Assembly: GCF_030253575.1 (NCBI RefSeq)
Contig: NC_080567.1
Coordinates: forward strand, 36,051,501-36,115,500
From: Rhododendron vialii
Taxonomy: Eukaryota; Streptophyta; Magnoliopsida; Ericales; Ericaceae
Direction: 5' to 3'
DNA: 64,000 nucleotides
Shown: piece after piece, positions 47,669-58,307 of the stretch
How the letters are laid out: each line of letters starts with the position of its first letter
How positions within the stretch are numbered: the first letter of the stretch is position 1
Program-made: the position numbers and the translations under genes
The notes under the pieces: generated by a model
The model's input: only the letters and a program-made list of their open reading frames with translations
What the model was told of the DNA's origin: nothing
The model's database searches: none

Positions 47669-48596
47669 GGCCTCGTTTGATTCGCGGATTAATTGCCTGG
47701 GATAGGACTAAATGTACTTAATCCTGAGTTATCCCACGTTTGGTTCCCGAAATGACTGTCGGGATTATTAATCCCAGGATTAATTTTATCCCTATATGGG
47801 GGGTACTAAATAATCCTAGGGGGGGAGGTGGGATTACGTAGGATTAACAAATGAGGATTTGTTTTCAAAAATATTTCGATGATATTGAGATTGATTTCAA
47901 AAAGTATTTTCAGAATTATTTTCTTTAATTTTAATTTCAGAAAATGTTTTTAAATTTTTTTTAAAAAAAATATTAATTTCAGAAATTGTTTTGAAAAAAC
48001 TTTTTTTTTAAAATGTATATTTTCAAAACTTTCTTATTTTTCAAAAATGTTTTACAAAAGAATTTAAAATTTTTTTTTTCAAAACTTTCATGTTTTTCAA
48101 GAATGTTTTCAGAAATTATATTTGTTAAAAAAATACGAAAAATGTTTTTTAAAACTTTCTTTTCTCAAAAAATGATTTCAAAAACTATTTTGTTTGAAAA
48201 ATGTTTTCAAAAAACCTTTTTCTTCAAAAAAAAGTTTCAAAAACTAGTTTTTTTTTTCTTTCAGAAAATTGATTTTCAACTTTTTAAAGAAATTTTTTTT
48301 TTCAAAAATTAGTTCAAAAAAGAAAAAACTTTTCCCAAATTGTTTTGTAATAAAAATGTTTCACAAAAAAATTTGTTTTAAAACGTTTCTTTTTCAAAAA
48401 TTTATTTTTTCGAAAAATGTTTTTGAAATGTTTTTAAGAAAAAATCCTATTCCTTATCCCATATTTAATCCCACACGAATCAAACATGGGATTGGGTGAA
48501 ATAAGGGATGAAATTAATCCAGGACAAATAATCCAGGGACTATTAATCCCAGTACTGTTAATCCCATCATTTTCAGTCCACGAATCAAACGAGGCC
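47669..48596. mobile_element. PIF/Harbinger-like MITE (928 bp) nested in the CACTA
   Basis: Ends GGCCTCGTTTGATTCGCGGA and the inverse TCCACGAATCAAACGAGGCC are near-perfect inverted repeats with TAA on both sides (47666-47668 and 48597-48599). Inside the ends, inverted ATTAATCC/GGATTAAT blocks surround about 550 bp of TTTTCAAAAA-type low-complexity sequence (47860-48440), which creates Phe/Lys-rich spurious frames. Confidence 0.88.
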
Positions 48597-49434
48597 TAAG
48601 GATTAGATCATTCTTACCGAGATTATAATTGATTGCTTTTCGTTAGACAATTGATTGAATGAAAAATACTATTTTTCTAATTAGAAAATGTCTCGATAAA
48701 AGGGGTTTCTAAACCTGATCGAACCACAAATTTACGAGAGTGAATAAATCAACAAGTGCAACAAAATCAATGATCTCGATTGTCATGATGGTCTTGTGAT
48801 CGTGTGGCTACTGCAACAACAAGTGCAACATAAGACTTAGTTGACTACTAAGTAGATCAAAAGTAGATATTGTAAAGGTAACTGCTTAGTCACTTTCTAT
48901 AATGCTCAATCTGAACCGTTAGGATTTCACATCTTACCGATTATAGCATTGTCACACAAAAATCAAAGCTCATTCGATATCGGCGACCACATGATTGAAC
49001 GACATTTAATGCATTTAGAGACGTTTAAGTGTTATAGTGAACTAACCGAGCCTCGCTTGAGGTCTATTTTGGCAATCGAAATCATCTACATTGGACGTAA
49101 TACAAATTAGATCATTCGTATTAAGAATGAAGTTACCCACATATGGATAGACACTTGATTGGACAGTAAAATTCTTTTTATGTAAGAATTTGTCTTCGAT
49201 AAAGGGGGAACTTGTTTTCCCGATCGAGCCAAAATTTTACGAGAATGTTATGATTAAGAAGGAAAAAAAAATGAATGGTTTCGATCGGGAAGGTTGCATT
49301 GTGATCAATGTAGTCGAACAAATACTTCTTTCTTGAAATTTTTAAAAAAGGAAAAATATATACATTCCCCGACTAAATTATGATTTAGTTGGGATATTTC
49401 AGTTATTGATTTTTTAATTTAGGGAAAGAATAGT

Positions 49435-49990
49435 TATTCCCCGACTAAATATAATTTTAGTCGGCATTTAATAGCATCACCGACTAAAATATTAAGTCGG
49501 CGTATTTATTTAATTTATTGGATTTTTAATTTCAGAAAAAATCGATATTCCCCGACTAAATATAGTTTTAGTCGGAATTTATTCATATTTACCGACTAAA
49601 CTTTTTAGTCGGCGTATTTAGTTCATTTATTGGATTTTTAATTTCAGAAAAAATCAATATTCCCCGACTAAATATAGTTTTAGTCGGAATTTATTCATAT
49701 TTACCGACTAAACTTTTTAGTTGGCGTATTTAGTTCATTTATTGGATTTTTAATTTCAAAAAAAATCAATATTCCCCGACTAAATATAGTTTTAGTCGGA
49801 ATTTATTCATATTTACCGACTAAATTTTTTAGTCGGCGTATTTAGTTCATTTATTGATTTTTTAATTTTGAAAAAAATCGATATTCCCCGACTAAATATA
49901 GTTTTTGTCGGAATTGATTAATATTTACCGACTAAAATTTTTTAGTCGGAGTTAGAATTTACATTTCCCGACTAAAATTTATTTAGTCGG
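49435..49990. repeat. Tandem array, period 112 bp, in the CACTA 3' end
   Basis: The phrase tattccccgactaaatata begins at 49435, 49546, 49658, 49770 and 49882, a spacing of 111-112 bp. Each unit carries two CCGACTAAA...TTTAGTCGG inverted pairs and an AT spacer. Copies 2-4 are nearly identical, so the array expanded recently. Such subterminal repeats are the usual binding sites of CACTA TnpA-like proteins. Confidence 0.88.
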
Positions 49991-50069
49991 TAATGGTTTG
50001 ACAATTGGCAACTAAATTTTATTTAGTCGGGAAATTTAGTCGGCAATTGTGTAATTTCTTGTAGTGGGG

Positions 50070-52134
50070 AAAAGAAGATGGGTAGGAGGTGCAACAAATG
50101 ATGAGTTTCTGTTTATGTCTTGGTTCATGTTGTGATAACAAGTACTAAGTAGCTAGTAATTACTATCCAATGAAAGTATTATGACATCTCTTTTGTTTGT
50201 GTCTTTGTGGACTCATGCCGTCTTGATTTTGGTTGCTGTATAACTCAGATGATGTAAATATATATTGTATCCGTGATTGTGCTAAACAGATTGTGTCATT
50301 GTGCTTATTAGTTTTCCTGATCTATCGTAGCATTGACGTTGTTAACCTTAGCACTCAGTAGCATACTAGCATGTATGGTGTCCACTTTTAAATTCATGAG
50401 CTATCTCAATCCGCTCTCGATATTTTTGTCGCGTAATCTGTACTGTCTTAGCAATTTTTTTTCCATATATGTGTTGGTTGACTTGAACCTTTGAACTTGT
50501 TATTTGTTGGTAGCATTGACGTTGTTAACCTATAAGTTGAGAAATTGATGACCAATTGCTTGACTTGAATGTTTATTTTCTTGTAGCTGCAAACTCATGA
50601 GGCCTAGACTTGGAATCACTAATTTATTAGTTATTGATTGTGTTTGGTGTCAACGCTTCGGGTTGCATCCCAGGTGAACAAGATAGCACATGGCTAGAAA
50701 GCGAGCTTTCAAATTAGTATATTGTTGTTTAGAGTGATTTGTGTCTGTTCTAAATTACCTATAGTTTTCAGCTATACTCATCTGTTGTTAATTGTGCCAG
50801 TTGACAGATATAGAGAATCCTTCTGCGTGGTAGCTCTTCTGGGATTTCTGAATTTATTCTCACTTGATTATTCAACTGGTTGTGAAATACTCATATGTAT
50901 GTACCAGTGAGTAGTGGCATACTGGCATTGGAAAAATTCCTCGCACAAGATTGCTGTTCTAAGGAACCATTTGTTTCCAATCATATTTGGTCAGTTCTGG
51001 AAAAAGGTAAATACTACCAAACCATATTAAACTATAAACTGATTATCTCTACGAATTCGTTTACTGAAAAATGCAAAACAGGCGCAAAAATCTCGTACTA
51101 GCACGAGCCAATGCACCTAAAACTTCTTTCATGAAACGTACTACCACATCAATACATCATCCTCACAAAATTCACAGGTACGAGACTTCGAATGCTAGCA
51201 CGCGCCCCTCACCTAGTTGAATGCGCTAAATGGCTTTGCCCATTTTGGTTAGTACTTCAATGTTGTCTCCCCATTCTTTCCCCCTACAAGCCCTGTTCCA
51301 GAAACTCAAATAAGTACTTAAAAAATAAATATCTATTTTCAAACTTAAAAATAATGGGCTTACGAAAATAATTTTAAAATTTTTTTTGCAGGGTTTGATA
51401 GATCTCGATTAGTATATCAAACAAGATCTATATTGCATATTTTTTTTATTTTAGTAAATCTATTATTTTTAAACTTGAAAATTACAAATAAGTACTTATT
51501 TTTTAAAGGATCTTCCTGAAACGGGGCCTGAGTTTGTACTTACATCCCCCTCTTTGTAATCTGATCAACTGGGATCCCTGAGTTTGTTTTGTTTTTGTTA
51601 TAATAATAATACTCTCCTTTCAAATGGATCAAAATTCAGGGGGCATGTGACCCCGTGTCTATATTGGCTCCATTCTTGCTGCCATGTTGCAGGCGCAGAT
51701 TCGCACTTAGCACTGGGGCAACCCACGGGTAGGTGAAACATACATTTTTGTTTTCCCAACAAACATAAAACCAAATATACAAATGAAATAAAAAATTTGT
51801 GCATCACCAAACCATACCATGAGCTTTTGCAACCGGACAAAGTGCCAACATATAAAACCTCACGTTCGCTTTGAATTGCTATGTCATGTAAATAACTTAA
51901 TTTGAATACGTAAACAAGATATTGCATAAACCAGGTGATAAAGCAGCAACGAAGGTACCCTAGACAAAGGATTATTGGCCAAATACTTAAAACACACAAA
52001 CAAACACCCTCCAGACTGATCCGGAGGTCTCCCGCTACCAGACGGTAAGATTAGTCTCCAGAGATTGGTCGAGGTACACTACCCAAACACCTACCGTTAT
52101 TATCGCCGCGTGAACTTGGCTTAAGTTGGTACTC
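50070..52134. other. Spacer, no gene seen
   Basis: The phrase tagcattgacgttgttaacct occurs twice (50330 and 50510), a small duplication. A MITE-like element is at 51290-51527. The last 120 bp before 52135 should hold the 3' UTR of the minus-strand esterase. Open frames at 50.7-51.1 and 51.6-52.0 kb show no known domain. Confidence 0.45.
51290..51527. mobile_element. MITE-like inverted-repeat element, TSD not found
   Basis: Left end GCCCTGTTCCAGAAAC and right end, inverted, GCCCCGTTTCAGGAAG. Inside, AATAAGTACTTA blocks lie in opposite orientations at both ends. No convincing target duplication, so the superfamily is open. Confidence 0.55.
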
Positions 52135-53085
52135 TCAGTTCAAGAAAGCAGCCAATCTCTTGAGCATAGCCACAGCGTTGTCACAAGTTGGATTAATCAA
52201 ATGGAACACATGGTTCTCCCCTTCAGCCTCCATAACCTCCACCACCCCACCCCACCCACTCTTCACCAATTCCTCCTTGTAATACCATCCCCTATCCCTC
52301 AGCATATCTTTCTCACCAACACAAACCAACACCTTGCCACAGCCCATCTTCGAAATATTCGGATCCTTTCCCGGGTTGAACAACGGGTCATCCAGCCCGC
52401 TTGATGTCGGGCAAGCAAAGAGCCATAGTTTGTCACCCATCGCTTTGCCAGCGGCGTTATCGCGTTCGCCACCAATCGGTTCCTCCCCTCCGAAATACGG
52501 ATGGATTAAAGCAATCCCAGCAAGCTTGAAACCATCCGGGTTTTCCGACCCGACCCGGATGCCCATGTGATGAGCTATATTAGCCCCCGCGCTGTCCCCT
52601 GCAAAAAACACACGATCGAAATCAACGCATTCATTTAGCCATCCCTCGGGACCACCTCCTTTGGAGTGAGAAGCGGCCCACTTGATCGAGGCCCACGAAT
52701 CGTCGTAGGCAGCGGGAAGAGGGTGCTCGGGGGCCCTCCTGTAGTCGACGGAGACAACAACGACATTAGCTTCCGCGGCAAGTGAATTGAGATAGTGGTG
52801 GTACGTGGGAGAGACGGCGGTTTCCATGCAGAAACCGCCTCCGTGGAAGTACACGAAAAGGGGAAGCTTCTTGTTATTCGGGTTTGCGGTTGTTTTGGGG
52901 ATGTAGATTCGAGCAGAGACCCCTGTTTCTTGATCGATCACGGCGTCTTTCGATCGGACGCCGGTGGTTGGATCGGTGGAAGCGGGGACGGTTTCGGTGC
53001 CGATAAATCTCTCCACGGTGCCGTCTTTGTAGACCCGCATGAAGTTGGGGACATCGAAGAGTAATTCGGGTGTGGGTGAAGCCAT
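52135..53085 (-). CDS. CXE: CXE-type carboxylesterase, intronless, 316 aa
   Basis: CXE12-like alpha/beta-hydrolase esterase. I start it at Met 53085 (MASPTPELL), because the family begins at this point and the 25 upstream in-frame residues (Met at 53160) are leader-like Ser/Pro sequence. Landmarks: YKDGTVERF (19-27), HGGGF (81-85), DYRRAPEHPLP (114-124), Ser165 in GDSAGANIAHH, DDPLFNP (232-238), Asp260 in VGEKD and His292 in GENHVFHL. The triad is complete. The paired Ala-Ala of PAAYDD differs from the PIGYDD/PIAYDD of its neighbours. The closest relative here is the plus-strand gene at 29909-30865, so a duplication with inversion separates them. About 17 kb of mostly transposon DNA lies between it and the frameshifted copy. 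Confidence 0.95.
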   Translation of the reverse strand: MASPTPELLFDVPNFMRVYKDGTVERFIGTETVPASTDPTTGVRSKDAVIDQETGVSARIYIPKTTANPNNKKLPLFVYFHGGGFCMETAVSPTYHHYLNSLAAEANVVVVSVDYRRAPEHPLPAAYDDSWASIKWAASHSKGGGPEGWLNECVDFDRVFFAGDSAGANIAHHMGIRVGSENPDGFKLAGIALIHPYFGGEEPIGGERDNAAGKAMGDKLWLFACPTSSGLDDPLFNPGKDPNISKMGCGKVLVCVGEKDMLRDRGWYYKEELVKSGWGGVVEVMEAEGENHVFHLINPTCDNAVAMLKRLAAFLN

Positions 53086-54794
53086 TGTTGTGGGGGGAGA
53101 AAACTGAAGAGAGAATGAGCCAATGAGGAAGTGGGAGTTGGTTTTATTTGGTATTCTCAATGGGGTGGATGAGTTTAGGCCATCTGGAAAGATGAGACTG
53201 TTCTAGATAGTGGACCCCATGAATGGACCGCGTGGCCCCCGCCGAGTCGGGCCCGCTCTAGTCTTAACCATTGTTCTTAACATGTTCTTGGAGGATATTA
53301 ATTATCAAAATATGTCCTGGACCGTCATTTTCTCTACTCCATTTGATCAAAAATATTCACTTCATAGAGCTTGTTTTGCAGGAGAAGTATGCAAAAAATT
53401 GGCTCGATCACATATTATTACAGCCTGATCTGAATACATGTAAGATGGAAATAATGGTACCCAATGACTTTAATCTAGTATTTCGGATCCAGTCTTTTCA
53501 AGATAAAAGAGTTTCTATCAAGTATTTCATGGCATCCGATCGAGCTATTTTTTTGCGTACTTTCTTTACATGACAAGTTCTACAAAGTAAATGTTTTTTT
53601 TATCAATTTTGAGATTGACACCAAAGTGGGCCTCACTTGACGCAGTGCTGCGGCTGCTGCCCCATCCTTGTTACTTGCACCGGACTGCAATGGGTAGGGC
53701 TATATTCGGAATTTCCCCGTGCCCCGTGCGTAGACGACTTGACGGTATAATTTTCAACCATGAAACCGAGGCTGCGTTCAACCATGAAATTGGTCTCTAG
53801 AAGAGAGTGAGCCTCCCCAAACTAGTTGAGACACTCCCAAAAGGCTTGTGCCTTTTTTGTGTTTTCATTGAATATTTTAAAAAACATTTGGATAAAAATA
53901 AAAAAAATTACTTTTTCGTAATTCACAAAAATTTTGACATAAAAATAACAAATGCAAATTTTTTTACAATGAAAATAAAACACCTAAAAAACTAAGAAAG
54001 AATGTGTAAGTTTCCTTTTGTCAATTACAACATGACAGTGTTGGCAACGGACCTGGTGGTGATCCTTCAACCTGTGGTGGGAACGAGCTTCAATTCGGTT
54101 CAGATCTGGTCACTCCATCCTTCACGAGTGTGTCTTATGGGTCCGATCTTGGTATTGATTTCTTGTGGCTTTTCTTTATTTTGTTTTGTTGTCTTTTCTT
54201 CGGTGATTGTAGTTGTAATCTTTTTGTTTTAATATAAATGGAATGATATTGATTGTCAAAAAAATTACTCCTACAAATTAACGCTATCATACTTATGAAC
54301 TGTGGATCACCTAATAAAAATCCAATGATACAAATTTACAAGAATTTAACAAGCCTACAGAGTCACCGGACTGACCTAACTTCAACTCGCCAAGAAAATG
54401 TATGGGAGGACTTTTGGGGCCACCTGGTATGATTAGTACATGTTTTCTTAATTTCTTAACTATATTTTTTAATATAGAGCTGCCGTACACGTTTACTTAA
54501 TTTCTTTAAATATAATTTTTAATATAAAAAAAAAGAAGACTCAAAATTTTTTAATATCTGTTCAAAAAAAAAACTATAACTTTTAATATAAAACTGCTTT
54601 TCTCATCCCTGACACCGCTCCCATCTCTCTCTCTTGCCAAGAAGACCAAAATGCCCCCAACTCCCACCCTTTTAACTAATTTTTTTAATTCTTTAATTCT
54701 ATTATCTTATTTATTTATTTAATTTTAATTTGGTTAACTCAAATAATATTTTCAACTAAAATATATTTTTTATATTTAAATTTGACTTAATATT
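53086..54794. other. Upstream region of the 52.1-kb esterase, then repeats
   Basis: The promoter and leader are expected at 53086-53300. A stretch at 54000-54260, ending in T-rich then AATATAAATGG sequence, resembles the 3' tail of a LINE-like retroposon, but I see no reverse-transcriptase frame. At 54398-54446 begins a segment (aatgtatgggaggactttt) that matches 61650-61700. Confidence 0.4.
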
Positions 54795-54797
54795 TAA

Positions 54798-55106
54798 GGC
54801 TTCGTTCTCTTGAACTTAACTTAAATCTGAAAACTTTGTTCTTATTTGAATTTGTTAGTTTTACATTATTGATTCGTCTTGACGAGAAGAATTGAAGAAA
54901 TAATTTTTTTTACCACCCAAGTATTTTGAGAAATAATCATTTTTTAGCAAAATACTTGGATAAAAGTAAAAAAAAAAATAATTTTTCCGATTCTTCTCGT
55001 CAAGACGAATCAATAACCCACAAAAGTTTGGCGCAAAACTAACAAATAAAAAAAAATTAAATCAATATAATTTTCATATTTAAGTTAAGTTTAAGAGAAT
55101 GGGGCC
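54798..55106. mobile_element. Fold-back MITE, 309 bp, Harbinger-like ends
   Basis: Ends GGCTTCGTTCTCTTGAACTT and the inverse AAGTTTAAGAGAATGGGGCC. The flanks are TAA at the left and TAG at the right (imperfect TWA-type duplication). Complementarity continues inward: gattcgtcttgacgagaag near 54871 pairs with cttctcgtcaagacgaatc near 54993. The whole element is therefore one long hairpin. Confidence 0.75.
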
Positions 55107-55206
55107 TAGGAACTTTATATTATTTTAATTTGCCTTAACAATGAATAATAAATAAAAAAATATACACCATTTATATATGAAAATGGAATAAATACATTTT
55201 TTATGT

Positions 55207-55782
55207 ATGGCTCCAATTTTCAATTCAGTTGAATCGGTGCGAAGATCTTACTTTTTTTTTTTTATCATTTAATCTTAAATGGTCGTAATGAATTTTTTGC
55301 TCTAAGATCTTTCAACGAGCATGCTAAAGTTCCTTATTTAGTTTCAGGGCTCTCTAAGGGTGCCCTATTAAAAGGCCTTAGAGCGAAAAATCCATTATGA
55401 CCATTTAAGATAAAATGACCAAAAAAATAAAAATTTTGCACCGGTTCAAACGGATTGAAAATTGAAACACTTAATAATTTCTTAACTATATTTTTTAATA
55501 TATAAACTATGTAAAAAAATAAGTGTTCCAATTTTCAATTCATTTGAGCCGGTGCGAAAATCTTATTTTTCTTATCATTTCATCATAAATGGTTGTAATG
55601 AATTTTTTGCTCTAAGGCCTTTCAATGAGCACTCTAAGAGAAATCTGGAACTAAATAAGGAGCCTTAGGGTGCTCGTTGAAAGGCCTTAGAGCCAAAAAT
55701 TCACTATGACCATTGAAGATAAAATGATAAAAAAAAGAAGATATTTGCACCGATTCAACCGGATTGAAAATCGGAACACTTA
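55207..55782. repeat. Two tandem fold-back units, about 265 bp each
   Basis: Unit 1 (55207-55472) and unit 2 (55521-55782) are each an inverted repeat. The left arm reads tccaattttcaattca then atcatttaatcttaaatgg; the right arm reads the inverse, down to gattgaaaattg. The centre carries aaggcctt/gctctaagg words. Each unit would fold into a stem of about 120 bp. They are homologous to each other in the same order. Confidence 0.8.
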
Positions 55783-57406
55783 AATAATATTAAATAAATA
55801 AAAGAGAAAAAATATATAAAAATTATTTAGTAAATAAATGAGAAATATGAGAAAATGGGGTTGAAGTATTTATGGGGCACAGACTGCGTGGGGTATTTTC
55901 AGTAGAGGGTGGTAGGGGAAGCAATTTCCCGTTGCATATGGTGCTGTTAGTGCTGTACTAGGTTGAATTTTTCCATGATTGATGGTCAAAACGTACCTTT
56001 TCCCAACTAATTTGATGAGCTAAGTGAAAAATCTGAGCCCGTTCGTTTTAGGATTTTAGATTTAGATTTATAGATAATAAGTGTAGAGAGAAATATAGTA
56101 TTAATTAAAAATAGGATTAATGATTGGAGAAAAATAAAGCGAAAAATAAGAGTAATGATTGGAAAGAAATAAGCTAATGATTAGAATCTAAAATCCAAAA
56201 CTCTTAAACGAAGACTTGGAAACGCCAATATAGGTCATTATCTTTCTGGCCCCATCTTTTCGTGTTGGTTCCGTTTACCAATTTGTGCTTGCCTTGCCTC
56301 GTTCAAAAAGTCTTGCGATCACTCATGACCGTATTCTTTGGACTCCATAAAGCAATTGACAAAGACTTGGAAAAGCCAATATAGGTCATTATCTTTCTGA
56401 CCCTATCTTTCCGTGTTGGTTCCATTTACCAATGTGTGCTTGCCTTGCCTCGTTCAAAAAGTCTTGCGATCACGATCACTCATGGCCGTATTCCTTGGAC
56501 TCCATAAAGCAATTGACGAAGACTTGGAAAAGCCAATATAGGTCATTATCTTTCTGGCCCCATCTTTCTGTGTTGGTTCCGTTTACCAATGTGTGCTTTC
56601 ATTGTGCTTGCCTTGCCTTGTTCAAAAAGTCTTGCGATCACTCATGGCCGTATTCCTTGGACTCCATAAAGCAATTGACAGACTTGGAAAAGCCAATATA
56701 GGTTATTATCTTTCTGGCCCCATCTTTCCGTGTTGGTTTCGTTTACCAATGTATGCTTTCATTGTGCTTGCCTTGCCTCGTTCAAAAAGTCTTGCGATCA
56801 CTCATGACCGATAAAATATTTTATCTATTTTCCGCCATTTAGCTAAAAAATGGAGAAGGAAAATATTTTTAAGATAAAATATTTTGCACCAAAGAAGTGA
56901 AATGTTTTCATCTATTTTTTGCTGTAAATCATTTTTGTTTCCCACAGCACCCCCTATGGTTCCACGTTTTCCCCCTTCTCCCAAAACACGTACCCATCCC
57001 CTTCTCCAAAATCAGATCCAAAACGAGAGACTATCTTTACCAGTATCTCTTGTTCTAAGGATTAACTATCACGGACTTGCTATTTTTTTCTTCAAATTCC
57101 AGTCTACCATTTTTATGGTTTGTGAATCCAGTAGATGTTTTCAGTTTGCAAAATAAATAACTCTAATCAATAGAGTGACTATCTATCTCCCTCTTTGGCG
57201 GCGAGGGCATCTACGTTTTGCCTCGACGAAATTTGTAGATAGATGTAGATATATAATCTTCTTGTCTCACATATTATGTACATAGCTACTGGATCTAAAT
57301 TAGGGAGGCAACGATTTCCGAACACAATAACAATTGAAACACAGTGGTCTACTTGAAATTGAACGTGTGATGAGTTTCGCAAGGCATAATTATTGGGTCC
57401 ATTCCC
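55783..57406. other. Spacer with MITE remnant and tandem repeat, no gene
   Basis: Bases about 56037-56217 have inverted ends (CCGTTCGTTTTAGGATTTTAG and, inverted, CTTCGTTTAAGAGTTTTGGA) and are probably a MITE. A related end occurs at 61495-61530. A four-copy tandem repeat follows at 56213-56812. No gene. Confidence 0.45.
56213..56812. repeat. Tandem repeat, about 150-160 bp x 4
   Basis: Units beginning gacttggaaa(a/c)gccaata start at 56213, 56364, 56521 and 56681. The last is shortened and ends near ctcatgaccg at 56812. Units differ by small insertions (for example, an extra cgatca or cattgtgctt), giving spacings of 151, 157 and 160 bp. The repeating open frame is a by-product and shows no known domain. 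Confidence 0.88.
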
Positions 57407-57409
57407 TAA

Positions 57410-58304
57410 CGGTTTGTTTGGATCGAGCGATTTCAGGAGAAAAGAAAGGGGAAGGAGGAAGAACTCAATCTCTCCTCCGTTTGGATGATCCACAAGGCGA
57501 GAGGGTGAGGAAGGGTGGGAGACGAGAGTCTCATCGTTGCCCGTTTCTGTTTCTCGCCACTTTTAGCGCGATTCCGTGAGAAAGGAGAAGAGACTGTTAA
57601 GGAAATAGAGTCCCACATTGCTTGGGAGTGGAATGAGTGATCACTTAATAATATTTGGGACCTCTCCACTCATTGCCAATTGGTTTTGAGATAAATATAA
57701 AGTTTCAAATGGTATCAGAGCGGGGTCCGTTCCACCCCACATTTTAAAAATTAACAATCCACACCCCACGATGACAGACCAGCAAAAAGGCTGCACGATG
57801 ATAGGACCTAAAAGTGGCCACACGTGACAGACCTCAAATGCGGCTGCACGTGAGGGGTGATGTTAAGGAAATAGAGTCCCACATTGCTTGGGAGTGGAAT
57901 GAGTGATCATTTAATAATATTTAGGACCTCTCCACTCATTGCCAATTGGTTTTGAGATGGATATAAAGTTCCACAGAGACAGGCGACTGGAGAGCGTGAG
58001 TGAGAGTAGATCTCACTCGCTCAACTTCCGGCAGCGTCTTTTCGTCTTCGGACCAGTGGCTGTGTGGTCGCCGGAGAAGAGGGAGAAGAGTTTCACGTTG
58101 CCGGAGAAGAGAGAGAATAGTTCAAGGTTGCCAGAGAGTTGCCGGAGAAGAGACCAGTCGCCGGAGATGGGAGTGAGAGTTTGATTTCTCACGTGCGTTT
58201 GGATGGAATGGTGAGAAACCCCACCCCTTTCTTTTCTTCTCTCACTACTAAGGGAGACCACTCCCCTTTCTTCCCCTTTCTCACCTGGGCATCCAAAGAG
58301 GCTG
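57410..58304. mobile_element. Harbinger-like MITE split by a TRIM
   Basis: Ends CGGTTTGTTTGGATCGAG (left) and, inverted, CAGCCTCTTTGGATGCCC (right), with TAA on both sides (57407-57409 and 58305-58307). Total 895 bp, of which 385 bp are the TRIM plus its duplication, leaving about 510 bp of original element. The interior repeats ttgccggagaagagag-type words. No coding domain. Confidence 0.7.
57596..57975 (+). mobile_element. TRIM (miniature LTR retrotransposon), 380 bp, complete structure
   Basis: Two LTRs of about 115 bp (57596-57709 and 57861-57975), both starting TGTTAAGGAAATAGAGTCCC, surround about 150 bp of internal sequence. Directly after the first LTR lies the primer-binding site TGGTATCAGAGC (57710-57721), complementary to initiator tRNA-Met. 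A 5-bp duplication gagac flanks the element (57591-57595 and 57976-57980). It has no coding capacity, as is normal for TRIMs. The LTRs are about 95% identical, suggesting a moderately old insertion. Confidence 0.92.
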
Positions 58305-58307
58305 TAA

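Larger units (their letters stand above)
44020..50066. mobile_element. Non-autonomous CACTA (CMC) transposon, 6.05 kb
   Basis: The left end is CACTACAAGAAAAAA and the right end reads TTTCTTGTAGTG, about 12 bp of exact inverted repeat. The 3-bp duplication GGG flanks it (44017-44019 and 50067-50069). Both subterminal zones are dense with CCGACTAAA/TTTAGTCGG words (44035-44520 and 49370-50060), with a smaller patch at 47255-47400. No transposase domain is visible. The interior (44.6-47.2 kb) has long CT-rich leader-like sequence on the minus strand (46990-47160), which could be captured host sequence. A 928-bp MITE is nested at 47669-48596. Confidence 0.92.

Noticed and set aside
48013-48499. 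Two Phe/Lys-rich open frames
   Set aside because: They translate the TTTTCAAAAA low-complexity core of a nested MITE; no protein is expected.
49370-50050. CRISPR-like regular array
   Set aside because: Plant nuclear context, units of 112 bp with no unique spacers, and position at a CACTA end. It is a subterminal transposon array.
52795-53064. Plus-strand frames opposite the esterases (also at 59150-59522 and 62116-62871)
   Set aside because: They are antisense to conserved esterase coding sequence and exist because of its GC-rich codon use.
53085-53160. Upstream Met starts for the esterases at 52.1 kb (53160) and 61.9 kb (63036)
   Set aside because: The added residues are leader translations not shared with paralogues; family members start at the internal Met.
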